A stretch of DNA of 19,562 bases from UCB3 sp964415605 (GTDB lineage: Bacteria > Chloroflexota > Anaerolineae > Epilineales > Epilineaceae), in assembly GCA_964415605.1 (NCBI GenBank), contig CAYQBA010000087.1:1-19562 (forward strand). Reading direction: 5' to 3'. The notes beneath the pieces were generated by a model. That model did no database searches and had not been told where the DNA came from. It saw only the letters and a program-made list of their open reading frames with translations. Positions 14,609 through 19,562 of the stretch are shown in pieces (the stretch's first letter is position 1; each line of letters starts with the position of its first letter). The translations under genes and the position numbers were made by a program.

Positions 14609-15751
14609 TCACCGCGCGATGTGCATCGGCATGATCACATGCGTGAACGGCGTCTCGGCCACCGGTTTGAAGACCCCGGGGCTGGAGGGCGTGCTGAGCT
14701 CGAGGGCGACCTGGTCGGCCGAGATGACGCCGAGCACATCCAGGAGGTACTTGGCGTTGAACGCGATCTCCATCGCGTCGCCGTCGATCGCCGCCTCGAC
14801 CTCGGTCTCGTTGGCGCCGACCTCCGCGGCCTGCGCCGAGACCGTCAGCGTGCCCGGCCGCATCTCGTCGCCGGGGTCGAGGCTCAGCCGCACGACGTTG
14901 GCGGCGTCGCGGGCGAAGAAGCTCGCCACGCGGGCGGCCTGGAAGAGCGCGCGGGTGTTGATGACCGCGCGCGTGGTGTGGGTCTGCGGCACGATGCGCT
15001 CGTAGTCCGGGAAGTTGCCGTCGATGAGGAGCGACACCAGATCGAGGTGGCTGAGGCGGAAGACGATCTGGTTGCGCCCCGTCGTGATCGCGGCCTGCAC
15101 CGGCTGCGTCTCGTCGCCGCACGCGCGGGCCAGCTCGAGCAGCGTGCGGGCCGGGATGACCACGGTGAGCTTGCCGTCGAGCGGCGTCTCGAGCGGGGCC
15201 TCGCGCACCGACAGCCGGAAGCCGTCGGCCGCGGCGAGGATCACGTGGCCGGCGTCGGGGTCGAGCACCGTCAACACCCCGGTCAGGACGGGGCGCGACT
15301 CGTCGGTGGCGGCGGCGATCGTGACCTGCGAGATGATCTCGCGCAGGTTCTCGGGCGGCAGCGCGAACGACGTGGCGTGCTCGGTGTCGGGGATGAAGGT
15401 CGGGAACTCGTCCGGATCGATGCCGCGGATGTCGGCGCGGAAGCGGTCCGAGCTGACGTTCAGCGTCTGACCCTTGCCGCTCATCTCGAGCACGACCTCG
15501 CCGGGCGGCAGCGAGTTGACGAAGTCCGACAGCAACCGCGCCGGGACGGCGACGCCGCCCTCGTCGCCGACGTCGGCCGCCAGCCAGCACGCGATGCCGA
15601 TCTCGAGGTTGGTGGCGGACAGCTCGAGCCGTTCGCCGGCGGCGCGCAGCACGATGTTGGAGAGGATCGGCAGCGGCGAACGGGTGGCGACGGCGCGGCT
15701 GACCGTCGAGAGGCTGCGCGACAGGTCTTCTTGGCGGCAGGTCACGCGCAT
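14609..15751 (-). CDS. dnaN: DNA polymerase III beta subunit (sliding clamp)
   Basis: The 380-residue product is the ring-shaped clamp that holds the replicative polymerase on DNA. It shows the three-domain pattern: LPILSNIVLRA (27-37) early, FRADIRGIDPDEFPTF around 104-119, FPDYERIVPQ near 245-254, and the C-terminal end VAETPFTHVIMPMHIAR, where the usual MPMR-like end seals the peptide-binding pocket. Length is typical. A GGGGGAG purine run lies about 8 nt before the ATG at 15751. It is transcribed away from parA, with its own promoter and a leader of about 110 nt. Neither dnaA nor gyrB is next to it in this window. Confidence 0.97.
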   Translation of the reverse strand: MRVTCRQEDLSRSLSTVSRAVATRSPLPILSNIVLRAAGERLELSATNLEIGIACWLAADVGDEGGVAVPARLLSDFVNSLPPGEVVLEMSGKGQTLNVSSDRFRADIRGIDPDEFPTFIPDTEHATSFALPPENLREIISQVTIAAATDESRPVLTGVLTVLDPDAGHVILAAADGFRLSVREAPLETPLDGKLTVVIPARTLLELARACGDETQPVQAAITTGRNQIVFRLSHLDLVSLLIDGNFPDYERIVPQTHTTRAVINTRALFQAARVASFFARDAANVVRLSLDPGDEMRPGTLTVSAQAAEVGANETEVEAAIDGDAMEIAFNAKYLLDVLGVISADQVALELSTPSSPGVFKPVAETPFTHVIMPMHIAR

Positions 15752-15782
15752 CGGATCGTCTCCCCCTGGGATCTCGGCGCCC

Positions 15783-15800
15783 GGGGCCCGCGGGGCCCGC
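15783..15800. repeat. two tandem 9-bp repeats in the dnaN leader
   Basis: GGGGCCCGC occurs twice in a row. Each copy contains the palindrome GGGCCC, so the leader could form alternative pairings close to the dnaN ribosome binding site at about 15760-15766. Function is unknown. Confidence 0.4.
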
Positions 15801-15826
15801 GCGTCGATCGATGTGGCTGTGGCGTT

Positions 15827-15860
15827 CGGTCCCGCGCCGCCGGGCGGCCGCGCGGGACCG
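15827..15860 (-). promoter_or_regulatory. 11-bp inverted repeat at the dnaN transcription start
   Basis: CGGTCCCGCGC (15827-15837) and GCGCGGGACCG (15850-15860) are perfect complements around a 12-bp centre that can itself add three pairs. With the -10 box at 15868-15873 the expected start is about 15861, so the dyad occupies +1 to +34. It would act either as an operator in DNA or as a hairpin at the very 5' end of the dnaN message. Both readings are inferences. Confidence 0.65.
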
Positions 15861-15867
15861 GCTCGCG

Positions 15868-15896
15868 AGTATATGGCAGTCGTCCGCGGCGCGCAA
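15868..15896 (-). promoter_or_regulatory. dnaN promoter
   Basis: On the minus strand TTGCGC (15891-15896) and TATACT (15868-15873) are separated by exactly 17 bp. This is a good vegetative promoter in GC-rich DNA, and it lies about 117 bp upstream of the dnaN start. Confidence 0.75.
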
Positions 15897-15936
15897 GCAG
15901 CATGGCGCCGAATCCGCCGTCCGACGCTTCCGACAC

Positions 15937-15948
15937 ACTATATATAGT
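15937..15948. repeat. AT-rich 12-bp palindrome ACTATATATAGT
   Basis: This perfect palindrome with ten A/T bases stands alone in GC-rich DNA between the dnaN and parA promoters. It could be a -10 element for a further promoter on either strand, a protein-binding site or a melting point. No good -35 partner is seen on the plus strand. Confidence 0.5.
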
Positions 15949-16055
15949 AGTGCGGGGCGTCGACCTGTCGGCGGACGGGGTGTCGCCATCGGTGGTAGCG
16001 CGCGACTCGTGAGCGTCACAGCGGCGCCGGGCCGCCCAATCGCCCGGACGCGCGC

Positions 16056-16085
16056 TTGCGCCGCGGCGGCCGGATGGACTATCCT
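16056..16085 (+). promoter_or_regulatory. candidate parA promoter
   Basis: TTGCGC (16056-16061) and TATCCT (16080-16085) are 18 bp apart on the plus strand. Transcription should begin near 16092, leaving a leader of about 65 nt before parA. The -35 is the same hexamer as in the divergent dnaN promoter. Confidence 0.55.
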
Positions 16086-16092
16086 CCCTGGC

Positions 16093-16106
16093 GGCCCGGC
16101 CGGGCC
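16093..16106. promoter_or_regulatory. perfect 14-bp palindrome at parA transcription start
   Basis: GGCCCGGCCGGGCC reads the same on both strands and begins about 1 nt after the predicted parA start of transcription. This is an operator-like position. Pure G/C composition makes chance palindromes more likely here than elsewhere. Confidence 0.4.
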
Positions 16107-16156
16107 CCAGACGCGTGGGCGGGCCACGACTCGAACCTCTGCTTGGAGCGGCATGC

Positions 16157-16945
16157 ATGGCACATGTGATGGCCATCGTCAACCAGAAGGGCGGCGTCGG
16201 CAAGACGACCACGGCCGTCAACCTCGGCGCGGGCCTGGCGGCGGCCGGGCTGCGGACGCTGATCGTCGACTGCGACTCGCAGGCCAACGCCACCCGGTCG
16301 CTCGGCATCCGCGAGACGCCCGGCGGCACCCTGTACGACGTGCTGGTGGCCGACGACCCGGCCGCCCGGCTGGCCACGGCCATCGTGCCCACGGCGACGC
16401 CGGGGCTCGACATCGTGCCGGCCTCGCCCAACCTGTCAGGCGCCGAGGTCGAGCTCGTCAGCGTCGCCGGGCGGGAGGCGCGCCTGCGGGGCGCCCTCGC
16501 CGCCGTCGACCCGGGCCGCGCGTTCGTGCTGCTGGACTGCCCGCCGAGCCTCGGGCTGCTCTCGGTCAACGCGCTCGTCGCCGCGGACAGCGTCGTGGTG
16601 CCGGTGCAGTGCGAGTACCTGGCGCTCGAAGGCCTCGGGCAGCTCATGCGGACGCTCAGCCTGGTCCAGGCCCGGCTCAACCCGCGGCTGCGGGTGCTTG
16701 GCCTGGTCATGACGATGTACGACGCCCGCACACGGCTGGCGGGCGAGGTGGTCGCCGAGGTCGAGCGCCACTTCCCCAACCAGATGTTCGCCACGATCAT
16801 CCCGCGGACGGTGCGCCTCAGCGAGGCCCCGAGCTACGGCGAGACGATCCTGCAGTATGCCCCGGACTCGCCGGGCGCCATCGCTTACCAGTCGCTGGCC
16901 GGCGAGGTGGCGCGCCGGGCGGCCAACGGGACGCGCGCGGGATGA
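16157..16945 (+). CDS. parA: ParA/Soj chromosome-partitioning ATPase
   Basis: The 262-residue protein is a deviant-Walker ATPase that, with ParB and parS, moves newly copied origin regions apart and may affect initiation. Visible motifs: KGGVGKTT with the signature first lysine (11-18), Walker A' IVDCDSQANAT (36-46), Walker B VLLDCPPSLG (124-133) and YDARTRLAGEVVAEVERHFP in the C-terminal half. There is no N-terminal helix-turn-helix extension, so it is the chromosomal (type Ib-like) form. I chose ATG at 16157, where GGAG lies about 8 nt upstream and the protein begins just before the Walker A strand; an ATG at 16115 is less well placed. It precedes parB by 100 bp on the same strand and is divergent from dnaN. 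Confidence 0.95.
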   Translation: MAHVMAIVNQKGGVGKTTTAVNLGAGLAAAGLRTLIVDCDSQANATRSLGIRETPGGTLYDVLVADDPAARLATAIVPTATPGLDIVPASPNLSGAEVELVSVAGREARLRGALAAVDPGRAFVLLDCPPSLGLLSVNALVAADSVVVPVQCEYLALEGLGQLMRTLSLVQARLNPRLRVLGLVMTMYDARTRLAGEVVAEVERHFPNQMFATIIPRTVRLSEAPSYGETILQYAPDSPGAIAYQSLAGEVARRAANGTRAG

Positions 16946-17003
16946 GGAGCGACGCGGCGTGCCGGCGACCGGCGGTGCGCCAGGTGAGCCAAGGCCACGC
17001 TTC

Positions 17004-17019
17004 CGAGACGATCGTCTCG
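17004..17019. promoter_or_regulatory. perfect 16-bp palindrome between parA and parB
   Basis: CGAGACGATCGTCTCG is identical on both strands and sits in the 100-bp parA-parB gap, about 27 bp before the parB start. It is not a parS sequence. It could be an operator or a hairpin (6-bp stem, 4-nt loop in RNA) acting on parB expression. Confidence 0.55.
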
Positions 17020-17045
17020 ACCGGAGATCGAGAGAGGGGTGCCCG

Positions 17046-17996
17046 ATGACGAAGAGCCGACGGGGGCTGGGCCAGGGGTTGGAGGCGCTTCTGCGGAGCA
17101 CCGTGCCCGAAGCGACCGCCGAGGCCGGAGGCGGGGCGACCACGCCCGCCGCGGCATCGGGCGACGGCGGGGTCCGGATGGTGGCCATCGACGCCGTGCA
17201 GCCCAACCCGTTCCAGCCGCGGCGGGTGTTCGAGCCGACCGCGCTCGCGGAGCTGTCGGAGTCGATCCGGTCGCACGGGCTGCTGCAGCCGCTGGTCGTG
17301 TCGCCCGAAGGCGACGGCTTCCGCCTGATCGCCGGCGAGCGCCGGTGGCACGCCGCGCGCGCCGCGGGCCTCGCGCGCGTGCCGGTGGTGGTGCGCGAGG
17401 CCGATCGGCAGCAGATGCTGGCGCTGGCGATCATCGAGAACGTGCAGCGCGCGGACCTCGGCCCGCTCGAGATGGCCGAGGCCTATCGGCGGCTGATGGA
17501 CGAGTTCGGGCTGACGCAGGTCGAGGTGGCTCACGTGGTCGGCAAGTCGCGCGTGGCGGTGGCGAACACCGTGCGCCTGCTGAACCTCGCGCCGGACGTG
17601 CTGCCCCTGCTCGCCGACGGGCAGCTCACCGAGGGGCACGCCCGGGCGCTCCTGGCGCTCGACGACCCCGCGCGGCAGTTGTCGGTGGCCCATCGGGCCA
17701 TCGCCGGCGGCTGGACGGTGCGCCAGATCGAGGCCGAGGTCCGGCTGATCACGCAGCCGACGCCGGCGCCGAACGCCGCGCCGCCAGCAACCGCGGTCGC
17801 CGGCACGAGCGGACGGCCGGGACAGGACGACTCGGTGGACCCCGATACCGCGGCCGCGGCCGCGGCGCTGGAAGAGGCGCTCGGGACGCGCGTCGAGATC
17901 CGCCGGCGCGGGGCCGGCGGGCAGCTCGTGCTGCACTTCTACTCCGAGGAAGAGCTGTCGGGGTTGTTCGACCGGCTGGTCGGCACGCCAGGATAA
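17046..17996 (+). CDS. parB: ParB/Spo0J centromere-binding CTPase
   Basis: The 316-residue product binds parS and slides along DNA as a CTP-gated clamp. It begins with GLGQGLEALL (7-16), the short stretch that stimulates ParA. The N-terminal CTP-binding domain shows PNPFQPRR (53-60) and AGERRWHAAR (96-105), then ENVQRADLGPLEMAEAY (131-147). The helix-turn-helix follows: LTQVEVAHVVGKSRVAVANTVRLL (156-179, read in two pieces: LTQVEVAHVVGK and SRVAVANTVRLL). After a proline/alanine-rich linker (about 236-275) a C-terminal dimerisation segment ends HFYSEEELSGLFDRL. ATG at 17046 has an AGAGGGG site 6 nt upstream. A parS-like site lies about 470 bp downstream. The LAGLIDADG gene converges on it 36 bp away. 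Confidence 0.96.
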   Translation: MTKSRRGLGQGLEALLRSTVPEATAEAGGGATTPAAASGDGGVRMVAIDAVQPNPFQPRRVFEPTALAELSESIRSHGLLQPLVVSPEGDGFRLIAGERRWHAARAAGLARVPVVVREADRQQMLALAIIENVQRADLGPLEMAEAYRRLMDEFGLTQVEVAHVVGKSRVAVANTVRLLNLAPDVLPLLADGQLTEGHARALLALDDPARQLSVAHRAIAGGWTVRQIEAEVRLITQPTPAPNAAPPATAVAGTSGRPGQDDSVDPDTAAAAAALEEALGTRVEIRRRGAGGQLVLHFYSEEELSGLFDRLVGTPG

Positions 17997-18019
17997 TGGA
18001 AGGCATGCGGCGCGCGAGC

Positions 18020-18033
18020 GCGGCGTTGGCCGC
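18020..18033. terminator. weak hairpin between convergent parB and LAGLIDADG genes
   Basis: GCGGC, loop GTTG, GCCGC form a 5-bp stem in the 36-bp gap where the two genes meet, touching the TAG stop of the minus-strand gene. No T-run is present. It is called only on position. Confidence 0.25.
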
Positions 18034-18389
18034 TAGCGACGGCTGGGCTCGGATGGAGCCGGGGCCAATTGACGCGCGTACTGCGCCTTCATCGCTTGAT
18101 AGCGCGCGTGCGACTTCGCGTCGATGCCCGCGTCGAGGTGCCGGTCGAGGAGCGGCACGATGGTGTCGCGCAGGTAGGCGCCGCGGGCCATCCACTGAAA
18201 GTAGCTGCGCCCACCGTGGTGATAGGGACCGTACAGTCGCCCCCCCGGGAAGGTGCGCTCGAGCCAACGGAACAGCCCTTCGTGGTCGGTGTGCATGCGC
18301 AGCGTGATGTGCGGTTGGCGGCCGTCGCCGCCAAAGTGGCCTTCGCCGACCATCAGCCCGACGAAGAAGCCGATGTCGTATTCGGTCAT
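18033..18389 (-). CDS. small single-motif LAGLIDADG-type protein
   Basis: The 118-residue protein has FFVGLMVGEGHF at 8-19, a LAGLIDADG helix with Glu16 in the place of the metal-binding acid. It is followed by ITLRMHTDHEGLFRWLERTFPGG (28-50, as strand and helix) and GPYHHGGRSYFQWMARG (54-70), as in LAGLIDADG homing endonucleases of one motif that act as dimers. It is free-standing: no intron or intein is seen around it. Free-standing LAGLIDADG proteins can be nucleases or can have become DNA-binding regulators (as in WhiA). ATG at 18389 has only a distant GGAG. It lies between parB (convergent) and the parS-like site. The fold is well supported; nuclease activity is not known. Confidence 0.75.
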   Translation of the reverse strand: MTEYDIGFFVGLMVGEGHFGGDGRQPHITLRMHTDHEGLFRWLERTFPGGRLYGPYHHGGRSYFQWMARGAYLRDTIVPLLDRHLDAGIDAKSHARYQAMKAQYARQLAPAPSEPSRR

Positions 18390-18463
18390 GGGGTGGTTCG
18401 ACTCCGTTAGTCGTCGCGGATCCGGCGGCGCGGGGCGATCAAGGGCGGAGGCCGCGAGGGGCG

Positions 18464-18492
18464 TGTTTCACCGTATGGTATCACGTGAAACT
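18464..18492. promoter_or_regulatory. parS-like ParB-binding site with an extra half-site
   Basis: Bases 18477-18492 read GGTATCACGTGAAACT and match the widespread parS consensus TGTTTCACGTGAAACA at 13 of 16 positions, including the whole core TCACGTGAAAC. A second left half TGTTTCAC is at 18464-18471, so TGTTTCAC and GTGAAAC also make a spaced inverted repeat. The site is 470 bp downstream of parB and just before the methyltransferase gene. No other parS-like sequence is seen in the window. Confidence 0.75.
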
Positions 18493-18542
18493 CCGATGTC
18501 AAGATCGGCTTGTGCGCCCGCCAGCCGGGAAAGAGGTCATGG

Positions 18543-19454
18543 ATGAGCCGCGACAGAGCGACGGACACGCTGCCCGAGCCCCGTATCTGCGACTACGAGG
18601 GCAGCCCCTACCGGACGGTCTTCTGGGAACAGGCCGATCGGGGCTACGAGGACGCGGCCGAGCGGCTGGCCCTGCGGGCGTTGCTCCCGCGGTCGGGCGA
18701 GCGGATCGTCGAGATCGGCGCGGGCTTCGGGCGGCTGGTCGGGGAGTATGCGGGCTATCGGCAGATCATCCTGCTGGACTATGCGCATTCGATGCTCGAG
18801 GACGCGCGCGCGCGGCTGGGCGACGGCTACACGTACGTCTGCGCGGACCTTTACCGGCTCCCGTTCGCGACGCACGCGCTCGACACGGTGGTCCAGGTGC
18901 GGGTGCTGCACCACGTCGAGCACGTGCCGGCCGCGTTCGGCGAGGTCGCCCGGATCCTGCGGGGCGGCGGGGTCTACGTGCTGGAGTTCGCCAACAAGCG
19001 CAACCTCAAGTCGATCGTGCGCTACTACGCCGGCGGCCAGGCCGACAACCCCTTCGCCCGCGAGCCGCGCGAGGTCGTGGCGCTCAACTGGAACTTCCAC
19101 CCGGACTACATCGAAGCCGCGCTGCGCGGCGCCGGCCTGGCGGTCTTGCGCCGGCGGGCGGTGTCGCACTTCCGGGTGCCGGCGCTCAAGCGATGGGTGC
19201 CGGCCGCTACGCTGGCGCGGGTGGACGGCGTGATCGGCGACCGGCTGGGGGGGATGGCGATGGCGCCGAGCCAGTTCGTGCAGGCGCTGAGGACGGCGGG
19301 CGCGCCGCGGCCGGCGGGGCTGTGGCGCTGCCCGAAGTGCGGGACGGAGCCGCTGGCGGCCGAAGCGGATGCGGTGCCGTGCCCGGCCTGCGGCACGCGG
19401 TGGCCGATCGTCAACGGGATCCACGTGTTCCGCGAGAACGTCGACCTGCCATGA
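18543..19454 (+). CDS. SAM-dependent methyltransferase with C-terminal zinc ribbon
   Basis: The 303-residue protein has a class I methyltransferase fold. Motif I is IVEIGAGFGRLV (55-66), the acidic end of the second strand is LLDYAHSMLEDAR (77-89), and ADLYRLPF with VVQVRVLHHVEHV (116-128) forms the following strands, as in the ubiE/methyltransf_11 group. A four-cysteine ribbon follows at the C-terminus: CPKCG (263-267) and CPACG (280-284), then WPIVNGIHVF, similar to Trm112-like ribbons. The substrate is not evident; such ribbons often help bind RNA, protein or a partner. ATG at 18543 has AGAGG 6 nt upstream; ATG at 18510 is the longer option. The next gene starts 34 bp later on the same strand. 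Confidence 0.85.
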   Translation: MSRDRATDTLPEPRICDYEGSPYRTVFWEQADRGYEDAAERLALRALLPRSGERIVEIGAGFGRLVGEYAGYRQIILLDYAHSMLEDARARLGDGYTYVCADLYRLPFATHALDTVVQVRVLHHVEHVPAAFGEVARILRGGGVYVLEFANKRNLKSIVRYYAGGQADNPFAREPREVVALNWNFHPDYIEAALRGAGLAVLRRRAVSHFRVPALKRWVPAATLARVDGVIGDRLGGMAMAPSQFVQALRTAGAPRPAGLWRCPKCGTEPLAAEADAVPCPACGTRWPIVNGIHVFRENVDLP

Positions 19455-19488
19455 CGGCGCCGCCGCCACCGCGGATGGGGAGTGCAGT

Positions 19489-19562
19489 ATGACACCCCGC
19501 GGCTCGGTCTGGATCGGTGCGGCGTGGCGGCGGGCGTGGGACAGGTGTGCGGCGTGGCGGCG
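19489..19562 (+). CDS. start of an unidentified gene (cut by right edge)
   Basis: ATG at 19489 has GGGGAG 6 nt upstream and opens a frame of 24 codons to the window edge, beginning MTPRGSVWIGAAWRRAW. It follows the methyltransferase by 34 bp, so it may be the next gene of an operon. Too little is present to name a family; the tryptophan/arginine-rich start could be the cytoplasmic lead of a membrane protein. Confidence 0.5.
   Translation, partial: MTPRGSVWIGAAWRRAWDRCAAWR
19518..19562 (+). repeat. perfect 15-bp repeat, 30-bp period, at right edge
   Basis: TGCGGCGTGGCGGCG occurs at 19518-19532 and again at 19548-19562. The period of 30 bp keeps the reading frame of the partial gene, so the protein would repeat an AAWRR-type unit. 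It may continue past the edge. Confidence 0.45.

Noticed and set aside
15752..16156. Chromosome origin between dnaN and parA
   Set aside because: No TTATCCACA-like DnaA box or AT-rich unwinding region of useful length was found, only one 12-bp AT-rich palindrome.
18390..18410. tRNA T-arm-like GGTTCGACTCC near the LAGLIDADG start
   Set aside because: The flanking bases pair only through wobbles and no acceptor, D or anticodon arm can be built around it.

Overview
The window is a GC-rich bacterial chromosome segment with dense, tightly packed genes. The best-supported guess for the source is a Chloroflexota (Anaerolineae-like) bacterium. The hints are a Rieske/cytochrome b/cytochrome c operon with b6-type haem spacing, a secreted propeller protein carrying a YLPALLR-type stretch just after its signal peptide, and an early near-universal replication/segregation gene set in a non-classical order. 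The assignment is an inference; no rRNA or ribosomal protein gene is present to settle it. There is no IS element, CRISPR array, rRNA or tRNA that I can support.

Region 1 (1-3430, all minus strand) is a respiratory operon: Rieske protein, then a fused full-length cytochrome b with a long soluble C-terminal extension, then a c-type cytochrome cut by the left edge. It has a good sigma70-type promoter in front of the Rieske gene and a GC-rich hairpin in each gene gap. It should encode a quinol:cytochrome c (bc/b6f-like) oxidoreductase.

Region 2 (3494-10698) is a polysaccharide locus on the minus strand in two blocks. The upstream block is a GT4 glycosyltransferase followed by a small Wzz-like protein. 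The downstream block is an internally duplicated four-membrane-segment Wzz-like protein, a CpsD/Wzc-type ATPase with an altered Walker A and no tyrosine tail, then RmlA (glucose-1-phosphate thymidylyltransferase) and RmlB (dTDP-glucose 4,6-dehydratase). Genes rmlC and rmlD are not in the window. A ribbon-helix-helix/MazF toxin-antitoxin pair lies between the two blocks on the opposite strand, behind four imperfect 12-bp repeats.

Region 3 (11060-19562) looks origin-proximal: recF (minus), a secreted beta-propeller protein (plus), dnaN (minus), parA-parB (plus), a small single-motif LAGLIDADG protein (minus), a parS-like ParB site, then a SAM-dependent methyltransferase with a C-terminal zinc ribbon and the first codons of another gene. 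The 405-bp dnaN/parA divergent region holds two promoters facing away from each other, each with a strong dyad at its predicted transcription start, and an isolated AT-rich 12-bp palindrome. I found no convincing DnaA box, so I do not call an origin.

Other points of note: recF and the glycosyltransferase appear to be leaderless (a -10 box 6-7 nt before the start codon), while most other genes have clear Shine-Dalgarno sequences. The most interesting candidates are the parABS locus with its LAGLIDADG neighbour and its palindromes, the tandem-Wzz/altered-kinase pair, and the dyads at the dnaN and parA start sites.
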